Shown here: positions 25,723 to 38,100 of the stretch, piece after piece
Layout of the letters: each line of letters starts with the position of its first letter
Position numbering within the stretch: the stretch's first letter is position 1
Assembly: GCA_037349105.1 (NCBI GenBank)
Contig: JAYJMM010000041.1
Location: 9,918,501 to 9,982,500 of the forward strand
DNA length: 64,000 nucleotides
Direction: 5' to 3'
Source of the DNA: Limnomonas spitsbergensis
Taxonomy: Eukaryota > Chlorophyta > Chlorophyceae > Chlamydomonadales
Position numbers and translations under genes: made by a program
The notes under the pieces: model-generated
What the model was told of the DNA's origin: nothing
Database searches by the model: none
The model's input: the letters and a program-made list of their open reading frames with translations, nothing else

Positions 25723-27303
25723 ATGCCACCATGCCTCCATGCCTCCATCTTACAGGTTGCAGGGGCACTGAACCCCAGGTCGCCCCACTCGCCCTCAGCT
25801 GCCGCTGAAGCCAGCCACGCGCACCTGGGAGGTACACCAGCCTCGTCCAGCAGCAGAGAGATGGGGGGCAGGTTAACAGGCTTTGCGGGCATGCCTCTGC
25901 TGAGAGGCCTGGAGTTCGGTACCACTCGATCAATGGAGGTGAGCCGCATACTCGTATCCACTCATATGCTTGTGAAGCTGCAAGTGGGCAGGAATTGGTG
26001 GCATGTCGCGGGAATGAGATCAGATGGTAGTTGTTGGCAAGGCATTAGCATCATGGATAGAGTCAGGAGCACTGCATGGCTGGCGGGCTGCCATAGCCAT
26101 GCAATGTTCTTGACTCTATCCCTGTTGCCCATGCATGGCCTGCCTAATTGGCGCTGGCATGCAGCTGAAGGCAGGTTTGGATCAGGGATCTGCCACTCAA
26201 ACTTGAAAGCAAATAATTGCGGACCCTCCAAATTTCCTGTTTGTGTTGTCAGGCTGGAACTCTATACTTGATTGGGGGTGGATGTATTGATGCTTCAACA
26301 AGATGCAACTGGTACCACACACATCAGTAACATCACACACAGCACCCTTTGTGGGACTCCAACAGACAAAAGATCCCACTGAGCCAGGTGGCACACCATT
26401 GATGTTAATTTTCATTGGGGCTCTGCTGAAACAACGGGCATGATGTGGCCTGGCATCCACCACTCCTCGTTACGAAGGTTATGAGCATGACCGCGTGCTG
26501 ACTTGCAGGCTGTGGAGGCTCAAAGAAGTGCTCGCGAGTGGAACGCCGTCGCGGGTGCCATCGCTGCGGCGTCCTTCGCGTCCACAGCGGCCGTCACCCG
26601 GCCGCTGCATCCGCTCGGTGGGAAGGCCGCTGCTCGTACCAACAGGTCCGCTGGCTGCAGCTTTTCCGCGGTCCAATACACCTCGCCGATTGTCCGAGGT
26701 CGGGTGTCCCTACTTCAAAAGCGATCAGCTGCAGGCTCGGCAAGCAGCGGCATAGGCAGCATGGGTGTTGGTGATGCCTGGCCCCTAGAGGAATGCACTA
26801 GATCGTCTGCCTTAAATACGCGAGCTGGCAGGCCGCATGACAGATCGCCCATGGGGCGGAGGAGTCCAGGCCTCAAAGCATCGCCGCTGGAGGCTGACCC
26901 GAGAACAGGAGCAGCAGCCAGGGGGCAAAGGATGAGGCGCTCCTCCGCTGACTCGCCGACACTCGGCTATGCAATGTCAGCTGCAGCGGTACAGGGTAAC
27001 TCGGATGTGTTTCCAATGCTGATGTCGTCGATGGGTGCCATCTCCCTGGCAGGCCCACTGTCACCGCTGGGCGGCAGGAGGTACGCTCTTCCCGTCACGC
27101 CTGAGACCATGTTCCCGGCTGCTGCCTCTTTCCCGTCCGCCCGCTCACTCTTGCGGAAGATGGGCGGAGACTCGGGCTCACCATTGCCAGGGACACCGGT
27201 ACTGGGGGCAAAGTCGAAAAGGTCCCCAGCAGCTGTAGGTGGCCGGCCAGGGGCAATCTGCTCATGGCTACCAGGGACGACTTCCACACATGCTTCACCT
27301 TAA
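25723..27303 (+). CDS. Unknown low-complexity Ala/Ser/Gly-rich protein
   Basis: No family recognised. Two exons join in phase 0: 25723 (or acceptor 25756) to 25938, donor GAG|GTGAGC, then acceptor TTGCAG and 26509-27303, ending in TAA. Starting at the ATG at 25723 the product is about 336 residues; alternatively 25756 is an acceptor and the start is further upstream. The protein is rich in Ala, Ser, Gly, Pro and Arg, with many SP/TP sites (for example SSADSPTLGY, LSPLGGRRYALPVTPETMF, GSPLPGTP), as in disordered phosphoproteins. No signal peptide or membrane segment is seen. High GC and an open frame over 795 nt with splice-consistent ends support coding, but without homology the call is tentative. 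Confidence 0.55.
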
Positions 27304-28552
27304 TATCATTACACACCCTCTGGCTGTATGCTCTAAGAAATGATTGCGTTGATGCACAAATGGTCAAATAGCAGAACATGGTTCAGGGGATTAAGAAGCT
27401 GCAATGAAAAAGTGGTATTGGAAACAGGGCCCTCTCCCTGCCTGATCTTCATGTCTGGCAATAATTACTACTGGTATGCTCTCTATGCTTTCCTCTACGT
27501 AATTACGAGTTTTCAGTTATTTTCGTCCAGATTTCTTGGTCATGATTAATGAGCCCTGCGCAGCTGAGGCACACGATCACCAGTCACCAGTGATGCCAGC
27601 TCGACAATTCATGGCATACTGCCCTGTGACTATAATCATGTACTGGTATTGCTCCCCGCTGATGGAGTCAGATTTTGATTGTTCTGAAGTGTGAGGATTA
27701 AATATATTTCCTACCCTGCCGTATTTATGTGTACCGTTTTACGTCCCTGGTTTGATGTATCGTACTGTTTATGAAGAACATGTCTGGGTTAGGCACTTCA
27801 GTTTGTACATGGCCATGAGGCCTATTCTGCTTGTGCTGACAAGCAATCGGCCCGAAATGGAAATAAATCTGTCAATGGGCTATTCTGAAACCCAGATTCG
27901 GATACTACTTGTTATAGTGTGAATTAAGACGGTACTGTCATCCATATCGAACAGGGCTTTTCATCAGGACCCAGAGGTGGTGCACAATATTATATATGGG
28001 TGCAGGCGCATCATACTATGCAGACCAGGGATGCAGACATTACTAGCCAGCATGCGTATTACCATCCTAGTGGTCATTGGACATACCAGTATCCAGTGCG
28101 CTCGACTGGACTCGCAAAGGAGCTTGATATGCAAATGCAGCGCATTCTACACACGAAACACCAAATTTAGGACCAGTGCCTGAAATCACAACAAAAACAA
28201 TTTTGGATTCCATCAAGACAGGCGGTCGTCAGAATCCATAGGGCTAGGCCCGCATTTGTGGATTCCAGATCTGGATCCTGCCCAGGACAGGCTGTCAGAC
28301 CAGCCAAAACATTGAACATCCTGGCCACATTCATGGCAGTTGCGAGTGCAACAGGTGGGAAGCCTTGTATCTGACCTGCCAATGCTTTATTAACATAGCC
28401 TTGCACACGAAGTGCCAGAAAGTTGAAGTGTTGCAGCAGCTTGTCGGCACCTGTCACTCCCCACCCCACCCTAAAATTCCTCGTCCTACATTCCTGGCAA
28501 CCCTGGCGCATGCTGGGATCTTCTGCCAAGCAACCCAACCATTCATGATTGA
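27304..28552. other. Convergent intergenic region
   Basis: Lies between the 3' ends of the low-complexity gene (plus) and the DCC gene (minus). It is more AT-rich than the flanking exons, as expected for 3' UTRs. No TGTAA signal on either strand, RNA gene or repeat was recognised. Confidence 0.5.
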
Positions 28553-31500
28553 TCAATCCTTCTTATCTTCCTCCTCCAGGCCTTCTTGACGGCACGTCCC
28601 CGTCATGAGCTCGTCCCGGTCCACAAACCTGCAACGGTGTGCATCCAAACAAAACGACAAAATAATTATGGCCGCAAACGGATGATGCTTATCACACAAC
28701 TAAAAACAAAATGGGGAACTGAATGTTGACCTCAGGCAGATAATGCAACATTGATACGGCATTGACACCACGTCATATCCGACAGATAAGAGTCGCCATG
28801 ACATCACCTGAGTTCCCGACATGATAAGCTAAGCTTAACAAAAGCAGCAACCGTTCCAGGTACAGCACGCACCTCGTCTAACTGCACCTACCGAGTCATA
28901 GGGATAGCGCTGCTTGCTCACAATGCGCGCATGCACTCCCCACCTAGTGCATCGCCATAGTATTCCCTGTAGCCCCCAGTCCCCTACGTGCACTAATTCC
29001 CTAAGTAGCAGGCCCTGCTCAAGCCCTAAGGTAGTCCGCCCCCCCTCCGTCACCTGTCCAGCATGTCTATGGGCGGAACCTGGCAGGTCCTGGTCCGGCC
29101 AAACATGCGATACCTGTTTACGCAGGAGATACAAAAGCAGCGTTTGAATGGAATGACTTGGAATAAGAATGGAAAAGTAAAAAACAGTGGCAGTGTGGCA
29201 CCCACAGCTCAAGGCATCATGAACTGTCAATTTAATCAGCACACGTTTGTCAGCAGCTAGCCTAGAGGATGCAACGGCGATACTGCACCATTTGTGCAAT
29301 GTTGTAGACATATACTGGTATTGTCTATATACAACGGTGTATATATATAGTGTATACTGCATACATCATCATGCCCTAAGCAAGCTTAGATTAGCCTTGG
29401 CAGCAAGAAACACGTTGAGGGGTTTTCCCTGATCACGCACTCTTCGAGTCCCACACGCACCGATTGGCTGCCACCGTGTTGTACACTGCCTCACGGATGG
29501 GCTCTGGGACCTGAAACACAGATAATAACGAATAGCAATACAGATGGTTTGCAACAATATAGACAGCGAACAAGGAGCGAGGTATATGCAGAGTAACGTA
29601 GCATTAAGTCTGTCATTGATCACTGTTTGCATGAGATGGGCATCAAGGTGTAGACAACAGGAACAAAACAGCCACAAAATTGGCAAACCGGCCATCAACC
29701 CACCAGGCAGGGAGAAATTCTACAAGCACTGCCTCTAACAGCGATGACCTCATAGTACCGGCAATCGGAATTCTGAGTGTGCTTGGAAAGCGGGTAAAGA
29801 TTAAATGCTGTTCATGGTGCCTCTTGTCCATGAACATAGTTTGATTTTTACGCACTTACCACTTCAGGTGCGGAACAGAAATTGCCCCAGGTCTGAATAC
29901 TGTAGATTTGCTTTGCCTTCCCTCATAATTTATGTTTTTGGGGGTTAAGGGTTACTGATTGTCGACACCAGTTTCTAGTCGAAAATTAAAAGTTGTTGAT
30001 GACAGTTTGCCCTGAGGGCGGCATTAAAAGAATTCGTTTTCTAATGCCCGAGGAAAGGCAAATTAAATCTACGGTTGTAAGACTTCAAGAGCCCCACTCA
30101 CCCCCAGCAGATATTTCATAGCTGGCCACGGTGGCCGCATGTAGCCAGACACCTGCAGCACATGCAACAGAGCTAAAGGACGTCATAATCAAACCTGCTA
30201 AGGGGCTGGCCTTAAAATGCTGATTTAAGTCGAGCTTCTTTAAGGCAATCGAATGAAGAGAGCAACACTAGAAAACAGAAAAAACACTAATCACTTCATC
30301 ATCCATAACGCAACAGCGCACCCCAGGCCCCATGCAAACTTATAAGATATGCCCATATTGGACTGACTAAGAGGATCGACCTCTTTCTCCCAGCTAAACT
30401 TTTGATCCAAACTGCCCACAGCTGGTTGTTAGCATCTCAGCAGCCTCAGCGCCGCAGTGCCCCTCACGCTGCCATACTGATCATTACCAGTCCTCAGTCT
30501 GTGAGCGCGTGCGACCCTCCTAGCTCCTCGACCACCCTCCCTGCATGCCCACATTTCCCAGCACTTACTCTCAGTGCCGCAGTGCTGCCCAAGCTCACAT
30601 CCTTGTACTCCACGAACACGAGGTGGCGCAGCGCCTCCTGCCTGGTGAGGCCGATCCTGTGGACAGCACACACACCAAACCATTGGGAGCTGGGGGAGGG
30701 TGGTCATGTATCATCCTGGACAAAGCGATCGTATGAACCCTGTATGTCCATAAAGGGTTGATGGACATACAGCCTAAACGTGCAGGTGACACACACTGTC
30801 CCGCGCTACAGATATGGCTCCAGGTGGGAGCCAGGGTAATGGTGACAGCCGCTTGGGATCCTGGACAACAGGACACCTTTATCAGTGACAGTCCGTCTTT
30901 CCTGACGAGTCCCACGAGCGTTTACTTGAGACGGAAGAGCTCTGCTTCTTCTTTGTCTTGATAAATGCTAAATGGAGCAAAAGAATTGATAGCCGCTTCG
31001 CGACATCACCAGCAGGTCCGCTACTCACGCATGCAGGTAAGGCTCCGCCGCCTGGCTCTGTATGGAGCAGAACATGACGTTCCTGTTGGGATCCCTGCGG
31101 TGAGCAATTCAAGCGTCAGAGGCGACGACGGTGCGTTTGACTTACTTTCTCAAGTTGTATGTGACTCCGACGTCACATAGCTGTTATTCATTTGGCAACC
31201 TGCTTCAATGAGACCCACCCACTCCCTAGGGCGTACATCTTTTTGGAGTCTGTGCTTGCCAGGGCCATCTCTGGTGCAAGCATACATAGGCACACCGTTG
31301 CAACAACTAGTCGCAGCATGCCATGACACACATGTATTTGCCATTCTATGTTATGCCATGCCATGCCATGCGATGTCTTCCCATGCCATGCTGGGAGTGA
31401 ACGCCCGAGCACATGACTCATGGCAGTACTGAGGGCATATAATGAACTGTCTTCAGAAAATTGTATGGCCAGTTCCATATAAAGTGCTCGCCATGTTGCA

Positions 31501-31734
31501 TCCTGAGCAGTGCCTGGTCGCATGCTTCCATGCATCTAGCCTCATGCGCTCCCCAGACTCCATGTGAGCCCTAAAACGAACTCCTTACCTTTTTGCGATG
31601 AACTGAATGCCTTTGTTGCACAGGTTGCAAACCCCATCGAAGAGCAATACCCTGCCCGCACGTGCTGGGCTGGACAGCTTTGCTGCGGCAGCGAGAGCGG
31701 CTGGGCTGGTTGCTGCAGCTGCTGCAGTGGCCAT
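28553..31734 (-). CDS. DCC-family (DUF393) thiol-disulfide oxidoreductase-like protein
   Basis: Seven phase-consistent exons: 31734-31589, 31094-31029, 30656-30569, 30152-30102, 29510-29461, 29113-29054, 28628-28553, encoding 178 residues. The family signature is at the N-terminus: VLLFDGVCNLCNKGIQFIAK, with the CxxC pair at residues 36 and 39. Further family blocks are FVEYKDVSLGSTAALR, then GYMRPPWPAMKYLL, and the C-terminal VYNTVAANRYRMFGRTRTC followed by DRFVD. DCC proteins are predicted thiol-disulfide oxidoreductases; substrates are generally unknown. The first about 28 residues are Ala/Ser-rich (MATAAAAATSPAALAAAAKL) and basic near the end, so organelle targeting is possible but the segment is short. 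The acidic C-terminus ends EEEDKKD. The start ATG at 31734 is the only one in frame just upstream of the CxxC motif. It is head to head with the SBP gene, 415 bp apart. Confidence 0.92.
31348..31395. repeat. Short CCATG simple repeat
   Basis: Imperfect runs of ATGCC/CCATG in the first intron of the DCC gene. Simple sequence, no other role seen. Confidence 0.6.
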
Positions 31735-32149
31735 TTATTGGAGGCTCAGAAATGCATCAGCTCTAGGGTCTGTAGAGGTTCCCGGATTGTTTTTTGCGTT
31801 TACCGGTATAGCTATGTGCTATCGATGTTGACAGTGACCAAAAATATTTGTGTGCAGGTTGTTGGTAGGAGTTGCAAGAGGCACAGGCGAGGGTCGATAT
31901 GGAGAGAACGAGTGATTCATGAAACTTCTGTGCTAAGATTCCTTTCGATGTTCAGATAGTTGGTTGTTTCGGTTGACTACCAACCGTCATTTCCATACAT
32001 GGCACTGTACCATTGAGCTTGTCCTATCATAGGGAAATCAGATTCGCCCCTATCCTAGGAGGGAACCGCGCGCGAGCGACTCGTTGGATCGTCTGGATCG
32101 CACTAAATGATAGCCTTTTTACCTCGAAACGTTTGATCAACCGAGCGCC
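31735..32149. promoter_or_regulatory. Shared 415-bp head-to-head promoter region (DCC and SBP genes)
   Basis: The minus-strand DCC start codon (31734) and the plus-strand SBP start (32150) are only 415 bp apart, so both 5' UTRs and promoters fit in this gap. It contains the palindrome TACCGGTA at 31801-31808 and a GTAC core at 32007-32010, about 140 bp before the SBP start. GTAC is the core bound by SBP domains, so autoregulation is conceivable but not shown. Confidence 0.5.
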
Positions 32150-35100
32150 ATGCAGCAGCAGCAACAGCATACGTTTGCCGCGCTGCCGGTTGACATCATG
32201 CCTAGGTCCCCTGATGACTTCTCCTCTCTGTTCAATGAGCACTTAGAAGACGCTTCGGTCGCGGCTACCACCGGCAAGGGTCGCCCCCTATCGCCGGGCG
32301 CTATAGCGCACTGTCAGCAAGTACTGCATCGGGAGCGACATGAGATATCCAGCATTGCAGCGCAGCAGCAGCAGGCGTTCGACCCTTTTCAGCTACAGGG
32401 CAAGTGCTTGAGTCAGCAGGGGAGCATGCCACGCTTTTGCCTGCCGCGATGTCTGTGTCGGTGCCCCGGTGTCATGCCCGAGACAAATGTGTAATGAGAA
32501 GCTAGAGTGAAGCGCCTTTCGAGCGGATACACGCACTCTTCGGGGAAGCGGATATTGCCGCATCCCCTCACCAGTTTAGTTAGACGGATCAGATGAAAGC
32601 CAGTGTCCGAAAAGTGTCTCACCCCCTCTGTCGGTCCCATACCCGGTCCCCACGGCACGTGGATCGCTCATTTGCCAGAGTGCATAGTCAGCTGGCCTTC
32701 TTTCTCTCCTTGGGACGACATGCGACCCGTCCTGCATGAAAGCTAATACTTTTTGGGGGGTGGCAATGCCAACAGGCTACTCAGGCCTTAGCAGTTGGCA
32801 TGCCCCCCCGTCTCAGGAGTCCATCAGCATCTGTGTAGCTACAGCCCTATGACCCTGTCCTATCAACATGGGCAAGGACAGGGAGCACTGATGAGATACG
32901 AGGAGCACTGCTGAGTGCTGATGAACGTTGCCTGGCCACCCATGTGTGGGCCGATGTGGAGGAAATCCCCGCCTGGGCTATGAAACCCTCATGGACATGG
33001 GCATGCTGTTAGGGCCTCATAGGTCTCCCCGGAAAATCCTACCTCTGGCAAGCTTGTGTCTCAAATCTCCAACCTTATGCAGGTCACATAGTATAACACG
33101 CACACAATCCTCATGCGCAAATGACACACTCACTGACCTCGCTTGCACTTGGGAGATCTCCCATACACAGCTGGATCCCACTCTATTTGCCAGCATTGCT
33201 GCCTGGCTGACTGCGCAACACAACCTGCGCTGCACAGGTGATGAACGCACATGGCACCTGTCAGATTGGTCATGGGACCCTTTCAGCGTCGCTGCCGCGC
33301 CCAACGCAGCAGCCCCAGACCCATTGGCCAATAAGCGCCCACGAGGCAGCGATATGCTGCCATGTGCCGCATCATCTTCCTTGAGCGCCCCGGCTGCATC
33401 CAACCAGCAGCAGCAGCAGCCCTGCTGCAACCAGACGTCTGGCATGGGAGGCATGCCCTGCAGCTTTCACATGCCAAAGCCATTCTCCACACTGACAGCC
33501 GCAGGCAGCATCATGCCCCCACAGTTCTCAGGCCTGCAGCAGCGAGCGGCCTCTAGTGATGGCCATCCTGGCAGCCATGCGCCGTTGGTCCCTAATGCGC
33601 CCCATGCGGCGCCCGCATGGGGCGCGCCGGGCATGGGTGTTCCCGGCGCCCATGCTTGCGGCTTCACGGGCATGCTAGCCGGAGAGCTGCCTGACCCAGT
33701 GGTCTCTGAGTGGCATCAGTTGCAAGGGCATCAGGGAGAAGCACGCAGGGAGTTGCAACATGGCGCAGGCCCACCCCTGGACTGGCAGCAACAGCAGCTG
33801 CAACAACAGCAGCTGCAACAGCAGCAGATGCAACAGCAGCAGATGCAACAGCAGCAGATGCAACAACAGCAGCTGCAACAGCAGCAGATGCAACAACAGC
33901 AGATGCAACAGCAGCAGATGCAACAACAGCAGATGCAACAGCAGCAGATGCAACAACAGCAGATGCATGTGAATCAGCAAGGCCACAGCTGGTCGCATCA
34001 GCCTCTGCAGCAGACAGCCCTGCCAAGCTGGCCGCTACAACAGCCACAGCCACAGCCACAGCCGCAACAGCCTCTACAAGACCTGGTGAAACAGCGCAAC
34101 CCCTCGGGCGTTTCTGCATCCTGCCAGCTGCATGCTGCACATCCAGGCTTCATGCTCGGGGGTAAGGCTGTAGGCGTCAAGCAGCAGCAGCATCTGGATG
34201 GCTATGACAGCGGGGGAGCTGTGCTGGGTGCAGACTTCGACGACGATGATGAGGCGGCGCTGTTTGGTGTGGAGGATGCAAAGGTGGCGTTCCCCACCTC
34301 TTCAGGTCGGGGCGCTACGGGCGGTGGTGGGCGGGCTGCGGCTGTGGCAACACCGGTGCGGAGGTGCACGCCGGTAGAGCTGGCCGCGGCGCTGGCTCAG
34401 GGCGTCGTGTCGATCAGTGAGGAGGCCGCGCCAGAAGATGCTGACAAGATGGTGTGCCAGGTGTGGATGAGTGGATATAGGGGGGTAGCGTGCGCTTTAT
34501 GGGGGGGGTCAGTACCATGGACCTTTTTTGTTTTCAAAGCCAAATCCTGGTCGCTGGGGTGGGGGGCAATCTGCCCTCTGCAGACTCTGTCGGAGGCTGC
34601 CACAGTTCAGTCGTGGCGTAATTTCTATAATTGGGGGAAGCCTCTCAGTTTCCGTGCATCATTGGCAACGCACCCCTGGGTCCATCAACATTGTCTGGAC
34701 ATTCAAACTGTATGGCTAAGGACGCTGGCCTCACATTAGGTTCAAAGACTGGACCATACGATTTCAACGTTGAATCTTTGTCGATAAATATAATCTGAAG
34801 CCCGGCCCTTCCAATTAGCCATACAGCTGCGTGTTGGTGTGACGCCACTACTCATATCCTGCACACACACACACCTTCAGGTGCCCGGGTGCGGAAAGAA
34901 CCTGTCAGGTCTCAAGGACTACCACCAGCGATACCGCATATGCGAGATGCACATCAAGCTGCCACAGGTGAGCATCTAGCAGCCCTTGTTTGTCTAAATG
35001 CTGGCTCTGTACGATCGTCCATGCACCTCCATGCACATGTCCATGCACCTCCTTGCACCTCCATGCAATCCCCTCCATTCAAGATTCCATACATACCCCG

Positions 35101-38100
35101 GGTGCCAGATTGCACATCCATTTGCCTTAACACACCGCGACGCGCATGCTCGATATTTTGCCATGTCCGTCCCCCATGCACGGCCATGCACCTCCATGCT
35201 CCTCCATGCACCTCCATGCAGGTGATCAAGGAGGCCAGCCTACAGCGCTTCTGCCAGCAGTGCGGCAGATTCCACGAACTCAGCGCGTTTGAGGGCGCCC
35301 GCAAGTCCTGCCGGGATCAGCTGGGGAAGCACAACGCACGGCGCAGGCTCAGGGCTCAGGTACAGCAGTACAGCCCTAAACCCTATACCCAGACGCAGAG
35401 CTGGAGTATGATTGTATATGGTACCTTAAACACAGCCGCAGACCTCAAGCACAGCAGTAAAACCCTATACCTTGAAATCAGGCACAGGGCACAGGTACAG
35501 CAGTGGAACCCTGTACCTGAAAGCCCCTGACCCAGGTGCAGGGCTCAGTTACAGCAGCATAAATGTTAACCCTATAACCTGAACCTGGGAGCAGGACTCT
35601 GGTATGTGCAGCATCTGATACAGTGTGATTTGCTCTGTCACAGCATGTGACCTATACATGCACCTTGCAACGTTTTTCAAAGGGGGCCTGGCAGTTCGAA
35701 CCAGAGGAATTAAGAGGTAGCGGTACATCTAGAATGCCTTGAATGTTTCTCTTCCGGTTTCAAGAAAGGCAAGGAGAGTCTCCTGACCTGGTGATCCCCA
35801 GAGCACTGACCTGCCAGCCTGCCACCCTGAGCTAACTGCCACCCTGAATACTATCAACCTGAAGGCTAGCATCCCAGCTGACTGGCTGTTGCCTGGCCCT
35901 GAATCTGGAGCCCTGGAATCAAAACCCGGGACACCGATATCCAAAGGGCCAATATCCAGGATGTTGCCCTCAACTGAGTCTTAAACCCTGCTCTTTTAAC
36001 CCCTTCAAGCTTTGCCTTGAAACCCTGAAACGTACGATATGAGCCCTTCAACCCCTACCGTGCCCCTCCCCCCTGAAATGAAAACCTTCAACCCCTCCCC
36101 CCCCTGAAAATAAAACTTTAAACCCCAACCTTGACCCCCTTCCACCCTCCTCTCAGGTGGAGCAGCAGAAGGCCAAGCAACAGCAGCAGCTGCAGGAACA
36201 GCAACAGCAACTGCACGTTGAAGATATCCTGACGCCGTGCATCGCGGCCGGGTCGGATGGAGGCGATGGAGACAGGGGGGGGGGCAGTGCCCAGGGCGGT
36301 CAGGGGGGCGGCCCCAGCAGGGCCGTAGGCGCAGGAGGGGGCCTGACGGCTGCAGCGGACATCCCACGCCTGTTGTCAGCTCTGATGCAGAACCCACAGC
36401 AGCTGCAGGTGTGTTGGAGCCACAGGTCGTGTGTGGGAGGGGTTGTGTGTGGGGGGGGAGGGCTGAGGGACGGATAAAGCTGGGATGGCTGCAGCAGACA
36501 TACCCGGCCTGCTGTTGGCTTTGATGCAGAGTCCACAGCAGCTGTAGCCTGCAGGTTTCGGGAGGAGCCACAGGGGTAGTGGGTGGGGGGGGATGAGGGG
36601 GCGAAGCGGCGATAAGAGGTGCCCCCTTAAGGTTATATCTGTATTGCGGTGTTGGCTTATTGGCAACCCTGAGGCTGTTTCTGGGCCCCTCTACCATGGC
36701 AGGAATGCTGGCCACGGTAGATGCAGATTGCAGACCACATTCAGCCTGAAGGAAAAATCAAACAATTTGCGGGGCAATGGAATCTTCATGCCTCCCTGTG
36801 CAGTGCAATACATTGGGGGGGCATCAAACGATTTGTGTGACCTTGTCTGGTCCATTCACGCATTGCTTTCCTCACGGCACCTCCTCTCCCACCATGTGTG
36901 AGGCAGGCCCTGAGACTGCTCCTGGGCATGCCTACCAACTCCGCGCTGCCGCCTCTGCGGCCCTACACGCCGGAGCCTGCTGCTCTCAGCCCCGCTGCCG
37001 CTATATCTGCCGCGCCCTCTGCTGCCGCCGCGCCCCCCACCGCTGCAGCCACCCCTGATGGTCCAACCTCCTCTGGCTGTGGCACAGCAGGCTACGACCC
37101 TGCTAGTCACCCCCTGCCACGCAACCCTGCTAGCTATGGACTAGCCCGCGACGTGGTGGAGGGGCGCGGTGTGTTTGCGCCATCTTACTCCTCAGAGCAC
37201 CGCTCGCTGCGCCTTTCGATGAAGCTGTTCAACAGGACACCGGCGGACCTGCCGCCGGATCTCAAGCAGCAGGTGGGGAGAGTGGGGGAGGGGGATGTCC
37301 TTAAGTCGCTGTGAGGGAGGGAGGGGTGAAAGTGGATAGGGAAATAGGACGCAGAATGGGAGGGTGGGGGAAGTAGCAAAGTGTGAGGGAAAGTAACAGT
37401 AGGTCGGAAGGGTGGGGAGGACTAGAGGGGAAATGGCGACAGAAAATAAACTGTCCATTAGCTGGTGCTCATCAAGTTGTATTATTTGAGTGAAACCAAC
37501 ACAGTTTGCTATCAGCTGGAGAGATGCCTGATTGCTTTGTGGGATGTGCACGCTCGCTTGTATCTATCCCCTGATCCATGCCCCGGCGTTCCGTCTCTCA
37601 GCGGTCCCTTTCCCAGAAGGCAGGACGCTGGACACCAAAAGCGGAAATATGTAATAGAGCCTGGGGCCTGATCTATGAGCCTCAAACAGGTTTTAAAAAG
37701 GGTTTAAAACAGGATTCAAAACAACGTCCGAACGACGTTCACAAGCCTGATTCCCTTTGTTCACGCTTTGCCAGGTCACCTCTTGGCTGTCCTCTGCCCC
37801 CGCCTTGGTCGAGGGCTACATCCGCCCCGGCTGTGTGTACCTGACCATGCAACTCCTGGTGACGAAGGAGGCGTATCACCAGGCGGCCGCTGCAGGTGAC
37901 ACTATTGCTTTGTGATTTGCATGACATTGTAGCTGGAGGCATATTTGTGTCATCCCCATATGGGCATGTGGCTGCTAGTAATAGCGGCCGTTGTTTATTC
38001 TTGTAGCACTCCAGCTAGGCCTTGCCCTCTTACCTACCAGGCTACCCCTCAATCACTTGCTGATCCGTGTCCTTTCCCTGGCTACAAGCCTCCACTGCCA

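Noticed and set aside
33664..34140. Antisense frames rich in Val-Ala-Ser or Leu-His repeats
   Set aside because: Complement of the Gln-rich coding microsatellite of the SBP gene.
36005..36715. A 236-codon minus-strand frame
   Set aside because: Antisense to SBP exon 5, which has clear splice sites, phase continuity and a Gln-rich coiled sequence. The antisense product is Pro/Ala low complexity.
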